In this document: piece after piece, positions 25,975 to 37,567 of the stretch | Position numbering within the stretch: the stretch's first letter is position 1 | How the letters are laid out: every line of letters begins with the position of its first letter | Assembly (NCBI GenBank): GCA_027625915.1 | Contig: JANTQA010000032.1 | Location: 15,206,001 to 15,270,000, forward strand | Direction: 5' to 3' | Source of the DNA: Anaeramoeba flamelloides | Taxonomy: Eukaryota > Metamonada > Anaeramoebidae | DNA length: 64,000 nt | Notes under the pieces: generated by a model | Seen by the model: the letters and a program-made list of their open reading frames with translations, nothing else | The model's database searches: none | Told to the model about the DNA's origin: nothing | Program-made: the position numbers and the translations under genes

Positions 25975-28900
25975 ATGAGTCAAGAAAGAACTTTGCTTGT
26001 AATCCCAGAATGTAATGCCTTTAAAATTCCACCACTACAAACTTCTAAAGGTTTTACTTGTAGTGAATGGCAAGGGAACCATATTTGGACCGGAAGAATG
26101 AGGATTGTATCCAATGGAGAACGTAAATACTCTTGTTTTTTTTCAAGTTTTTTTGTTTTTAAGAAAAAATCCCTATTTGTTGTTTTGTGAGGCTTTTGGG
26201 TTCTTCCAAAAACTCTTTTGTGGGGTTCTTTCAAAAACTCTTCTTGTAAAGTTCTTCTGTTTACATGATAATTTAATGTCTTTTCTGTTCCAACCAAATT
26301 TAAAAAAAAAAAAAAAAAACTTTTTCTTTTTTTATCGACACAAAAACTATCTAATTTTTAGAATGTATAATCCGACTTGAAGACACAAACACAGATCGAA
26401 TTTTTGGACAGTGCTTTTATAATGTTGACAAAGAAGGAGATGTGACACCTGTAATTGATTCTTCGAGGTTTTTTGTTTTAAAGATCCAAAACAGTCAAGG
26501 AAGACATGCATTTATCGGGATCGGATTTGAAGAGCGTGCAACAGCTTTCGATTTTAATGTGGCCTTAGAAGAACACCGTAACAATGTCATAGAAATGAGG
26601 CAACCTAAAAAAAAACTTTCCGATGAACCAAAAAAAGATTATAGCTTAAAAGAAGGACAAAAAATTAAAATAAGCATTGGTCAGGTAAATTTAATTTTTT
26701 TTTTATAGCCTGGTATTATTTTTGGATTATTGAAATTCAACTCTTTTCGAAAGAAAAGTCACTCTTTTTATCGTTTCATATATCAACACTTCAGACAAGT
26801 TGCAAACACTTTCGAATCTTCAAAACTGATATTTGAATTTTAAACAGACTAAAATCTTTTTCTCTCATTTCACCAAAAGGGAAATGTTTTCGAACAGTCG
26901 TGTTAAACAAGCTTTTCAAAAAATTTTTCCAAAGTATCTCTAAAATAGTCCTATTTTCTGGGCTTGAGTAAACAAATTTTGTTCACATGTTTTTAAAAAT
27001 TACTTAAGGGATGAGCCTCACCATATACTCGTCTATAATGAAAGATTAATGTTGTAATTAAAAGTAAATTATATTAGTGCTCCATGGCCAAAATGGTTGC
27101 TAACAAATCAATTATAAATATTATTGAAAAATAAATTGTAAAGTATTTTTTACTGAAAGATCCCAATCTAAAAATTATCATTTTGTAAAATTCTTTTAAA
27201 ATTCCTTTTCCAGGCCTAAAAGATCGAAACCCAAATTAGTAGTATACACAGATTTAATAATTAATATTTAGAACACTCCAAAAGTAACTATTTTTTAAAT
27301 TTTTTTAATTTCAAGATTGACTTAATAATTATTAACATCAAAACCTAAAGACTGATTATTTGTGATTCCCTTTCTATGAAGTTTGTTGTATTTTCAATAT
27401 ATTTCGATTTTTTGAAAATAATTTGTCTCAAAAAAATCTTATGGTTAATTATTAAATTTTTTTAATAAAAATGAATTTTTTGGCAACTAAACTACATTTC
27501 GAGACAAATTTTTTAAGTAGATATTCTTCAATCTGTGAAGTCTTCAGATTGATAATTCAATCCTTTAAATTTGTATCAAAATACTGAATTTTTTTACTAA
27601 CGCAAGGATCAGGTTTAATTTGATTAGGACCTAAATAATGGTTCTATTTCACGAATCAAATTTTTAGAAATATTTGAACTCTGGAGCACTAATATAATTT
27701 ACTTTTAATTACAAAATTAATCTTTAATTATAGACGAGTATATGTTGAAGCTAATCCCTTAGTATTAACTAAACTTTAATTCAAACTTTTTAACACACCA
27801 AAATTCAATTTTTGAACATTAAAATCTTATTTAATCAATTCAAGAAGAAATATCCAAATTAGAACCATTCTCTAATTGGAATACCAATAATTGTTTATAA
27901 ATTACAATACTCACAAAACAAAAAATAAATATTTATCAATACTAAAAAATCAATAAATACTGTGTTAAAAATTTTGGAGGTGGGCAAAACAAAAAAATTT
28001 ATGATAAATTTGTAAAATTTCTATTAATAATTATTGATCGATCAAAAGGCTAGATACTACCAATTAATTTTATTTGAGATCTTCTATTTTAAAGAACTCA
28101 ACTTTAACCTTATATCAAATCTTCGAAAATTTTTTTGATCGAACGAAACAGTTTACGTAATTCAAAAAAATGGAATGAAAACAAAAACTTAAAAGAAGAA
28201 AAAATGATTTTGTTCTTTTACAGAAATCAAAATTCTTTCCAATTTTCAGGAAATTGTATTATTGTGATTCTTTTAACTTTTTTGAATGTGCTAAAAATTT
28301 TGAATTTTAGTTTATTTCAAAAAAAGTCTGATAATTTTTTTTTCTATGTTTAATATACTATTCTCTTTCTTATTTGTTATATTGATAAAATGATAATATA
28401 AAATGAAGACACATAAGCTTAATTTCAAAAATAGTGGCAGATTTTTCATCAGATAAAAATTTGCTTAATTGTTTTTTTTTTTTTTTGTTTTTGAATAATA
28501 ATGTATTTTACTAAAGTGTTTCGAGATAATAACCAATATAGATTAATATATAAAAATAGAGTGTAAATCATTTTATTTTTTGAAATACAAATGAAAATTG
28601 AAAAAAATAATAATAAAAAAGTTTGTTAATTCTGTTTCAATTTTCTAATGGAATAATAAACCAATATAAACTAAATTCCAAAAATTTTGACACAGTTTAA
28701 ATAGTTGAAAGAATAAAAATACCGAGTTTCATTCAATTTGGAAATAATTTTGATTTTACAAACTATTTCATTTTTTGTCTTTTTTGTTTTGTTTTCATTT
28801 CCTTTTTTCCAGTTACGTAATCTGTTTCGTTAGATCTGGATTTTTTTCCCAATGATTGATCGAAGGTTAGTGTTGAGTTTGCTAAATAGAAAAATCACAT

Positions 28901-31424
28901 AAAATTGGTTGATGATATCTTATCATTTGATCGATCAACAATCGTTGATGAAATTTCAACAAATTTACCAATACAATTTTTTATTTTGCTCATTTCATTA
29001 TTTTGGAATGCACTGGTTTTTATTTTTTTGTTTTATATTTTTTTCTTTTATTTGTATAAAAATGATTACTTATAAAAACATTGATACTGGGTAACATAAA
29101 CTATTTTTCAGTCAAAGGAGCCCAGTTGTAATGAGTGAAATACATGTATTTAAAGGGTTTGCATAGATATTAGAAGAAAAATTTTATTTTGGAAATTTCC
29201 AAAATTGAAATCAATTTTTCACATTTTTTTGTTTTTCTTTTTCGATTTTTTTTTGCACCTAATTCAGTTGCAAAAATTTTTTTTATTGCAAGATCAATAT
29301 TGACTTGGTAAAAACTTGTTATTTTAAGGTTATTGAAACTATGAAAATGATTGTTGAGAAATCATATTGATTTCTATTGGAATTTTATTCAATCTTTGAT
29401 CATGATATTTGAATAATAAAAAATGAAAAATTTTCACTTCATTTTCATTTCCTTTTTCAAATAGAGACCACAAATACCAACCTACTTCGTTTGGGGACTT
29501 GATTTGAAAAAAGAAAAGTATGGAAAATGAAGTGAAAATTGTTTCCTATTTATTATTCAAATACCAGTAGGAGGCCAAAACGAACATTGTTGTTTTTCTC
29601 AATGGGGCCCTAATTATTTGAGTTTTTCAAGTTTTTTAAGAAAATCTATTTATTAATTCGTTTTATTTCAGACATATATCAACAATTCTTTGATGTGTAT
29701 TATTCTACTTATTTCTTATTTTTTCTTCAAAGGTCAATTATATAAAATAATTGATATTTAAAAAAAATGTTTTTTTTTGGATACACCTTTGACTGAAACA
29801 AAGTTTAGATGTGATTTTATATTACGTTTGGAAAAATATAATAAATTGAGTTTTTTTTTTGACTATTTTTGATTCTGGGTGTGTCCAAATTTTTGGAATG
29901 GGGTTTAGATTAATAAATATAAATATCGTGTAATTATTTTATTTTTTGAAAGACAAACGAAAAAAGAAAAAAATAATAATAAAAAAGTTTGCAACTAATT
30001 TTGAAATTTGGCTTACAAATATTAATTGAATTAGTATCTATTGGATATATTTCAAAAATTCTTCAATCAAAATAAATTATTTTTCAAAAATTGTAACTCA
30101 CCTGAAATAATAAATTGAAATATATATATATATTCTTTTGTATTCACGAACAATTAATCATTAAATCTTATTAACAATTCTCTTTTAAAGTATTCTAAGC
30201 ATATAAAAGTGTGATATTTTCAAAATTATTAAAAATAAAATCAAAACCTAAAAAAAAGTGATTCACAATTTTTGAAATGAGCATTTCGAATTTTTTTATT
30301 AATGAACTTTCACTGAAAAAAAGGATAACAACAAGATTTTTTGCTAATAATTATATTCATTTTAAAAGATATTACAGAGTCTCAAATTTCTTAATATTTC
30401 TCAATATTTAATAAGATCTTTTTTTTTTTTTTATATTTCGCTTGATCAAAAGTATCAAAAAAACAAGCAAAATAAAAATATTGAAAAAAAAATTGAAAAA
30501 TATTGAAAAAAAAAAGAAATAAAAGAAAATTTGAACTTAACTTTAAAAAAGAAAAATTTTTGAAAAAGGAAAACAAAAGAAAAACAAAAGAAAAACAAAA
30601 AAAAAACAGAAATTCGAAAAAATGATTTTGTTCCAAAAAATTAGAAAAAATTTTTTCTGAAAAGGATCTGAGATAAAACTCTTCAAAACAACTTCCAATA
30701 ACATTATAAAGTGAGTCAAAATTTTTGAAAAATAGTTTATTTCCAAAAATTAAAAAACAAAAAAGGTTAAAAGATAAAATTAAATAAAAAAAATAGAGTA
30801 GAGGGAATCCACACAATGATTTTTTTTCAAAAAATAAAATGCATGTAATAATTTTTTATTCTCTTCTAAATTTTGCTCTTATTAATCCTCTCAGAAAAAA
30901 AATAATGTATAATCATCAAATAGAAAAAAATAATCTCCAATTTTCATGTTGAAAAACTATAATATACAATTAAGATCATATATTTTTATATCTTTAGTTA
31001 AGGCGATTTCATTATGAACAATTAAATTGGTTTAATGTTAATAACCAATAAATGGTTGTTAATAATTTCTATATTTAAATAGTTTTATGAGAATTGGGTT
31101 TACTAAAAAAATGTTTTAAAAAATATTTGCCCCACTTTTTTGGAAATACCTTATAAACGCATATTCCCCTCAAAACTTTATTTAGTAAACAATAATTTAT
31201 TAATTGGCATATCTAAAACTTTTAATTTATATTTAATTTTTTTGATTTATTTTAAAAAATATTTTGAATTTTTTTACTTTTTACAATAGTCAAAAAAAAA
31301 AAAAACAAGAACTAAAAAAACTACTGGGGGGGGATTATTTAAACTGGCACCACCACCAAAATCAGGAAATTCGGTCCGAACCAAAAAAAGTGGACAACAG
31401 CAAGAAAGTTGGGTAAAATTTTAA
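25975..31424 (+). CDS. NECAP: NECAP, adaptin-ear-binding coat-associated protein (three exons)
   Basis: NECAP proteins are cytosolic clathrin-pathway accessory factors that bind AP-2/AP-1 adaptors through a PHear domain and a C-terminal WxxF motif. Exons are 25975-26122, 26362-26684 and 31290-31424. All junctions are GT...AG and in phase, giving 606 bases and 201 residues ending in TAA. Exon 1 reads ECNAFKIPP and SEWQGNHIWTGRMRIVSNGE. Exon 2 continues CIIRLEDTNTDRIFGQC, VIDSSRFFVLKIQNSQGRHAFIGIGFEER (split here: VIDSSRFFVLKIQ, then GRHAFIGIGFEER), AFDFNVALEEH and KEGQKIKISIGQ, the hallmark blocks of the family. Exon 3 encodes a Lys/Thr-rich linker, GGGLFKLAPPPKSG and a terminal SWVKF. This matches the order of animal NECAPs (GGGLSLLPPPP and a final WVQF), although the protein is shorter because most of the variable C-terminal linker is missing. 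Intron 1 is 239 bases. Intron 2 is 4,605 bases and full of repeats. Confidence 0.93.
27007..27759 (+). mobile_element. Family H element, copy 2 (753 bp, intact inverted repeats)
   Basis: TA-flanked. The left end is AGGGATGAGCCTCACCAT and the right end is ...AGCTAATCCCT. The inverted repeats can be followed for roughly 80 bases, including TATAGACGAGTATA and GCACTAATATAATTTACTTT in the right arm. It is non-coding and shares interior sequence with 16500-16760. It is the best-defined family H copy here. Confidence 0.8.
27775..28330 (+). repeat. Segmental repeat D, copy 2
   Basis: Direct-orientation match to 19170-19720. Part of it (about 28107-28240) is repeated inverted at 28740-28870, including TTACGTAA and TCGAACGAAACAG. 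Confidence 0.7.
28416..30013 (+). mobile_element. Composite family B region carrying a nested family C element
   Basis: TA precedes AGCTTAATTTCAAAAATAG at the left, and GAAATTTGGCT precedes TA at the right. Both are family B ends. About 70 bases (ATTTTATTTTTTGAAA... to AATAATAATAAAAAAGTTT) occur twice, at 28565-28622 and 29930-29993, so two B elements or an internal duplication are involved. Family C copy 2 sits inside. Confidence 0.55.
29099..29805 (-). mobile_element. Family C inverted-repeat element, copy 2 (707 bp)
   Basis: Flanked by TA on both sides, with ends AACTATTTTTCAGTCAAAGG and the reverse complement of AACTTTGTTTCAGTCAAAGG. It is an inverted copy of 9332-10039, differing in length by one base. 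Minus-strand features of copy 1 reappear on the plus strand here. Confidence 0.8.
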
Positions 31425-33129
31425 ACATTTTTATAATACAAATATTATATTAATTATTTTTATACAACAATACCAATGAATTTCTTTTCAATTTTTGGGA
31501 AGAAATAGCCAAAAAATTTATTTTTATTGATTTTTTTTTCTTTTCATTTTTCTTCTTCTTCTTTTTCCCTTTCTCTTCTCTTCTTTTCTTTTCTTTTCTT
31601 TTTCTTTTCTCTCTCAATAATACTTTAAAAAAATTATCAAAATTACAATTTTTCGTACAACAATAATAATTATTATTTTAATATTCAATTTTTTCTTTAT
31701 TTCTTTATTATATTTTATACCATAAAATTATAAACAATGATAAAATCTATCTTTTAATTCCATAAAAATTAATAAAAATTCTAAAGATCTAATTACAACT
31801 TTCTTTAAAAGCTTATTTTTTTTTTTTCTACTTTTACAGACTTTTTTTATATTAATTTTAAAGATCAGAATTTGTTTTTTATTTTCTGAATAATTAAAGT
31901 TAAGTGGTCACCGTCTATCATGGAAAAATCTAAAATTAAAATATGTTGTTATTGATCATAAGTCATATTAGTGCTGCATGGTTCAAGTGTCTCTTAAAAA
32001 TCGATTGGTAAAATAGTACCACAAGTTGATCTCGTCAATTAACAACTAATCCTTGTATTAGTAAAAAACCTCAAGAATTTTACAAAAAAATAAGTATTTT
32101 GATACAAATTTAAAGGTGGAATTATCAATATAAAGACTTCAAAGCTGCAAAATTATATATCTGTCGTTGTTTGTTTCAAGTTGAGATTAGTTAACAATAT
32201 ATTTTTCTTGATCGGGTTATCTTTATAGTTCCCTGATTGAAAAATATTTTGCTTGTTGTCGAAACAAAGAGTCAACTTGTGTGAGTTATTTTTTGTTGAA
32301 ATTTGAGGATCTTCAATGGATTAAAAATTAGATGTAAAAAAATAAAAAAAAAACGAAAAAAGTAAGTTGTTTTATTCATTTTTTTTTTAGAACATTAAAG
32401 CAATATGGATTTTTAGAACTCTAATAAAAATATTAAAAATAATTACATTTAATAAAAAAATTTACCTTTTACAAATTACAACATTTTTAAAGAGTTATTT
32501 TCTTCACCCACTGTAAACTCTCAAGGTAAATAAGGCTTTCTTATAACAACATCTTTTGAATTCTATTTTTTTTTTTTAATAAAAAACATAACTGGTTAAT
32601 GAAGATCCAGAGGAAAATCACATTTATTCTATCCACCTTATTCTTCTATTTTTTATATTTAGATACCTTAACCAAAAACTCAACTATTTATTTCTCAAAA
32701 AAACAAAAAAAAAGAGAGAAAAAACTAATAATACAAATATATAGTAGATTATTCTCTAGCAAAGATTTTTTTCTGGAAATATCCAATATAAATATTCCTA
32801 GAAAAAAGGCTATTTTTTATCATTTTTTTATGGCATATTTTTCAAAAAAAAATAAAAACACTTAATTTTGTCTCGGAATATTGATTATTTGCGAAAAAAT
32901 CTGATTTTTAAATTATTGACCAATTTCAATTAATCAAAGTTTGCCAAGATTATTTCTGACACTGTTGTATAAACTAATTGAACCTTATTGGGAATTTATT
33001 CATATGTCACGATTTGGGGTTTGAAAAAAATATGATACCCCAATTGCAGTCTTAAATTTTATTTGAATATATATAATCAAAGATAAAATCAAAAAAAGGA
33101 AAATGAAGATGATATAACGGCTGTAAGTA
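31425..33129. other. 3' flank of NECAP, no supported gene
   Basis: A pyrimidine-rich tract (31540-31615) follows. A diverged fragment of family H (CATATTAGTGCTGCATGG) lies at about 31960-31985. A plus frame at 32599-32865 starts with ATG but is Lys/Phe/Ile low-complexity and unrecognised. Confidence 0.4.
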
Positions 33130-33810
33130 TAACCTGCGAAAATTTGCAAAATTATTATTAATATTATTCTAAAGATTGTGAGTGAATTGAATTGGTATCT
33201 TATAGGCTTGTAGCCTTTCAATACGTTACTTCATGATAGTTGAAAAATGTTAGGAAATGTCATATGTATGACAATTTTTAAATGTGTAACATTAGTAAAT
33301 TCCATCGCTATGACAATTTTTTAATTAGTAACATTTGTGAAAATGTCATTAGTCCGAAATTGTCATAACTATGACATTTCGGAAAAATCCAGAAAATAGC
33401 AAGTAATACTCACCAATGCCTTACCTTGCCCTATCCAATACAAATCAGCTGTTTTTCGATATATCAAAAATCAAAATACATTCATTCGGCCTTACGTACC
33501 TTACCTACTCTGAATCTAAAATATGTAAATATACTATCGAAAAAAAATGTCATAGTTATGACAATTTCGGTCTAATGACATTTTCACAAATGTTACTAAT
33601 TAAAAAATTGTCATAGCGATGGAATTTACTAATGTTACACATTTAAAAATTGTCATACCTATGACATTTCCTAACATTTTATTACAATCGTGTAGCAATA
33701 CACAGGAACACTACAAGCCTCTGAGATACCAATTCAATTCACCCACAATCTTTAGAATAATATTAATAAAAAATTGCAAATTTTCGCATTTTGCAATAAT
33801 TTGCAAGTTA
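33130..33810. mobile_element. Foldback element E (about 680 bp, long inverted arms)
   Basis: Arms of roughly 240 bases (about 33130-33385 and 33545-33810) are inverted copies. They share TGCGAAAATTTGCAA, AGAATAATATTAAT, ATTGAATTGGTATCT, TGTTAGGAAATGTCATA, TTGTCATAGCGATGGAATTT and AATGTCATTAG blocks (orientation varies by arm). Short palindromes such as TGTCATAACTATGACA recur within the arms. The loop (33386-33544) is relatively C-rich and has no convincing gene. Confidence 0.8.
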
Positions 33811-34063
33811 TGCCAACCCCCATTTGGTATTTATCATAAAATTTATTTAATCAGATTTTATTTTCCAAAAATTTTTGAATTTTGGTGCGTTAAAAATTTT
33901 GAAAATAGTGAATAAAAAAAAAAAAAAATTAAAAAAAAAAAAAATATAAAAAAAATTAAAAGAATTGAGAAATGGAATTAATTTTATTTCATATTTTTAA
34001 TTGAAGTGATCATCATCATTTTTAAATTTAGATTTTTTTCTCATTGTAGTATTACGTCTCTTA

Positions 34064-34191
34064 CAGCTGTTTCAACTCAGGTCTGAATCGCACTCATTCG
34101 TTGAATGGTTGGGAAGCTTTCCAAGTCAATTTAAAATGTTTCCCGACCATTCAACGAATGAGTGCGATTCAGACCTGAGTTGAAACGGCTG
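34064..34191. mobile_element. Family F MITE (128 bp, near-perfect palindrome)
   Basis: TA-flanked, with arms of about 52 bases that differ at only two or three positions. The left arm starts CAGCTGTTTCAACTCAGG and the right arm ends ACCTGAGTTGAAACGGCTG. Such arm identity suggests recent insertion. It lies at the 3' end of an Asn-rich minus-strand frame and supplies that frame's last codons and stop. Confidence 0.9.
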
Positions 34192-34622
34192 TATTATAAT
34201 TAAAATTCATATTATTATTAAAATTTTGTTCATGGTAATATTCTTTTTTCAATGATCTTTGTTTATTTTTCTTTTTACTTGAAGAAGTTGTAATTCCTGA
34301 CAATCTAGAATAAGCGTTCTCGGTTTTTTTTGGAGATCCCCCCCCCCCCCCTATTATCTGGGGAAATTTCTTTTTGGTAAAGAGAAGGATGCATTTCGCA
34401 ATATGAAAAATAAATATTATTATGGTTGTCCTCATCTTCGAATTTTGGATAATGATTGTTGTTATTGTAATCAAAAGATCGGTGGTCCTCTCGAGAAAAT
34501 TGTTGGTAATCATTATTTTGGTAATTGACTCTTCTTTCACGGTTATTATATTCGTCATTTTTAGGATATTTATAAAGTTTATTTTTGGGCAGATTTCTTT
34601 CGAACTGTGAATAATTGTCCAT
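34169..34622 (-). CDS. Uncertain Asn-rich host ORF interrupted at a poly-G tract
   Basis: ATG at 34622 opens a protein-like frame (MDNYSQFERNLPKNKLYKY, then Asn/Arg/Tyr/Glu-rich sequence and FSYCEMHPSLYQKEISPDN). It reaches 14 consecutive G residues (34338-34351, minus sense) and then stops soon after. The frame one step over is the protein-like one beyond the tract (SPKKTENAYSRLSGITTSSS, ending NFNYNTAVSTQV at 34169). A homopolymer length change or base-calling error at the tract would explain this. The final TAVSTQV and stop lie in the family F insertion. No domain was recognised; the product would be largely disordered. Confidence 0.4.
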
Positions 34623-34639
34623 ATAATATTTTTCTTTTT

Positions 34640-34966
34640 TTACTTTATCCGAAAATGTTGTTCAGTTTTTATTGGCCTATTGATAATGTCTTGATATTGG
34701 TTACCACAGTTGCCTTGCTGTCTTGTATAATAGGAGTAATTTTTTAGGGGTCTATTACGTGCCTTTGTTTTCAAATTGGAATCCGAAAAATGTTCATTTC
34801 TAAACGGTACTGTTACTTTAAAAAGAAAAAGATCAAAATTTTCATTCAGCTTTCCAAAATAATCACATTCCAGGAACCAAAATAAATTTTCAAAATCAAA
34901 GCCCCAATTCTTACGGGGGTAAGTACATTTTTCATTTTTTGAGTGCCACCATTTATGTGAAACTGA
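34640..34966 (-). CDS. Uncertain exon, unrecognised protein
   Basis: This minus-strand frame lacks an ATG at its 5' end but follows AATAATTCAG, an acceptor-like site, at 34967. It reads VSHKWWHSKNEKCTYPRKNW, then GFDFENLFWFLECDYFG, and ends IKTEQHFRIK before TAA. Trp, Cys and Phe content and predicted strand/helix alternation look like a folded domain rather than AT-rich noise. It is probably an exon of the same transcription unit as the Asn-rich frame just downstream, but I could not find a phase-consistent junction between them. Confidence 0.35.
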   Translation of the reverse strand, partial: SVSHKWWHSKNEKCTYPRKNWGFDFENLFWFLECDYFGKLNENFDLFLFKVTVPFRNEHFSDSNLKTKARNRPLKNYSYYTRQQGNCGNQYQDIINRPIKTEQHFRIK

Positions 34967-36430
34967 ATTATTCAAATCATTTCTTTAGTCAAATACATTG
35001 ATATTTTAATAAATACAAGAGTGGAATATATCCATAGTATAATATATTTTCATACCAACAAAAAAACGCAAATCAAAAAATGAAAAAATTGATCAAAAAA
35101 AATAAATAAAAATCATTTATTACTTGATATTATCCATAAAATTTTACACAATTACTGATTCTTTATTTGGTTTTATTTTTAATTCTTTATAAAAAAAATT
35201 ATGTTTGGAAAATTTTTGATAAACAAATTACTGTTTATTTCGAAAGAATTTCCAAAATAAATTTAAAAATCCTATTTTCCATTTATGTCATCTAATTCTA
35301 GTTTTAGTTCAGAAAATCAGAGGTTTTTTTAATTCTTCTTGAGAATGAGGGTTTATTGGACAAATGCGTTTGATTTTATAATTATTTATTTTCCATTAAA
35401 ATGAGAACTCAAATAAATTCTGAATCTGATAAAAATTTGTTATTGAATTTCTCAATTATTTTGATTTGAATCTTTTGTAACTGTTTTTTGATTCCAAGAA
35501 TTCAACTCCTTTATTTTAATTTTTTTAATAGTATTCTTTGTTTTGGCTTTGTTTGATAGAAATATTTTAAAAAAAAAGAATTTTGAAAGCAAATTTGTCA
35601 CAAAAGGTTTTTTAAAATAATAATAAATAGTAATGGGGCTAGAAATTCAAGGAAAAAAATAGTTTGTATTCATACAAATTAAGAAGATAATGAAAACCAA
35701 TCTTCGAAAATAGGCTTTTATCGTTTTTTTTTTTTTTCATTCTTGATTTCAACAAATTTATTTGGAATGGTTATCCTTCGTGTTTGGTCTTCTAAAAGAA
35801 AATATTTGTTTCAAATGCACACCCTTTCGGGTATATTTTTTTGGTTTACTGTTTGATTAATTTCGATCGTTCGTATAAACACATCTCGAGATCCAAAACA
35901 TAAATTTAATAAAACCAAAAATTGAATCAAAAAAAAATGTTCAAAAAATCAAAAAATTTAAGATTCAACTCTGAATTACTTTGATTCCTTTCACGAATAG
36001 ACTAGTGGTTGGCGTTTTGGTTTTAAAGTTTCAATATCTGTTGGCACTCAAAAAATAATTTTCAGTAAGGTTCACACAATTAAAATTTTTCAAAATGGAA
36101 AATGTACTTACATCCTTAAAAGGGAAATTAATTATTTCTACTTGTTTTAAGACTTAAAAATTTGAAATGTATTTTCGAGATTAATAAAACGTCTTTTTTG
36201 GAAAGTTGAATGAAAATTTTGTTCCATATATTTTGAAACAAATAGTATTGCCAAGATCTTTGGGTTTTCTTTTCTCAATGATGAGAAAAATATTGTGATA
36301 TGTGAACCAAAAATTTTCTTTTTTTAATTGGAAAATCATAGTACTTGAATAATTGTGTTTTTCAAAAAAAAAGTAAATTCACAATTTGTCCTGACAGTGT
36401 ATTAATTGGAAAATAACAGAAGTTTATAAC
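34967..36430. other. Intergenic, dispersed repeat fragments
   Basis: No supported gene. The last part (about 36190-36330) shares blocks with 22810-22870, 44830-44875 and 42650-42730, indicating another dispersed repeat. Confidence 0.4.
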
Positions 36431-36620
36431 TCAAGAATCGGTTGTTGAATAAGATCTAGGTGTGGTTTTGTGCTTAATTCTTAAATGTATTCTTGGACGA
36501 TTTTTGCTTGTTTTTGGAGTTGGCTTACTTCGAGCAGTTTTCAGTTTTTGTGGCAGAGGCAAATTCCTCATAATTTGTTGTTTGTTTGGATCTAAATTCA
36601 TCATGAACGATAACGATGGT

Positions 36621-36659
<39 letters not shown>

Positions 36660-36922
36660 GTTGTTTTTCGTTTTTTGTTATTTTTATTAAAAAGATTCAA
36701 AAATTATGCTGAAAGAAGATATTTTTTTTCTTTATTTTTGTTTTTGATTTTGGTTTTTGGATTTTGGTTGAGTTTGGTTTTGCGAAATGAAAAAGAACAG
36801 TACAATCAATTTTGTGGGTTTTGGTTGATTTTTGAGAGTTCTTCTTTTGAGATCCCTTTTAGAGAATCCTCAATTTTTTTGATGTTGCTTGGGTCCGAAG
36901 ATTTGTTTTTGAGCTTTTTCAT
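36431..36922 (-). CDS. Possible small Lys/Pro-rich gene in two pieces
   Basis: On the minus strand, ATG at 36922 opens 38 protein-like codons (MKKLKNKSSDPSNIKKIEDS, then LKGISKEELSKINQNPQN). A second protein-like piece starts at ATG 36605 (MMNLDPNKQQIMRNLPLPQK) and ends PRSYSTTDS at 36431. Between them lie Lys/Asn-rich sequence and a poly-A tract (minus sense). The two pieces could be exons of one gene, or two unrelated short frames; I found no in-phase junction. Nothing was recognised. The opposite-strand frame over this interval is poly-Phe/Leu and is rejected. Confidence 0.25.
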
Positions 36923-37567
36923 ATGAAAAGAACTCGTTACTTTGATTACATTAAAAAAGTTGTAGAAAGTCGATTAAAAAATATGGAAAAAAATAAGATT
37001 AAATTTCTACAAAAGTTCTTGAATAACTAAAAAACCTATGGTATGTAAAATAACTATGGGAATTTTCTCTTTGTTTCTGGTCATTTGATTGATCTTAGTT
37101 TTGTTTGGTTTTTCACAAAAAGAAGTATTTATTTCGATTGTAAAATTCAAATTTCTGCTTTTATCAATACCCAATGTTGTAAAAACGCTTTGGTAGCTTT
37201 TAATTTTCTTAAAACTGTTTTTTTTGTTTCCATTTAGTGAATTAGTTTTGTTTTTTTTTCATTTTTCAATTTCAATTTATGTTTTTCATTTTGGAGGCCT
37301 TGTTTGTTAAAAATAAACCAATTTGGAAAATAAAAAAGATACCACTAATAGTCAGAACGTTAACACTTTTATTGTTTGTATTCAAATTTATTCTACTAAA
37401 ATAATATTCGAAAATTTTGTCTTATTAAATTGGATTTTGTCAGAAAAAAAAAATCTTTAGCTTTTGTTATCTCCTCTTTTCTTCACGTAGATGAAAAAAA
37501 ATGATTGAAAATCAACAGTTCAAGTCTTGTGCTTCAAAAAAAATAAGTTCAGATGCAAATAAAAAAA

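Larger units (their letters stand above)
26685..31289 (+). other. NECAP intron 2, 4.6 kb, repeat-filled
   Basis: Donor CAG/GTAAATTT at 26684/26685; acceptor TTTTTACAATAG ending at 31289. It separates two exons that join in phase within conserved protein sequence. It contains family H copy 2, segmental repeat D copy 2, family B sequence and family C copy 2. Only the first and last few hundred bases look unique. Confidence 0.8.

Noticed and set aside
30391-30816. 141-codon minus-strand frame inside NECAP intron 2
   Set aside because: Almost entirely Phe/Leu/Ser from poly-A/T tracts, with no motif; it lies within an intron.
36462-36926. 154-codon plus-strand frame with a poly-Phe run
   Set aside because: Phe/Leu/Ser composition and a poly-T tract. 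The minus strand is more protein-like.
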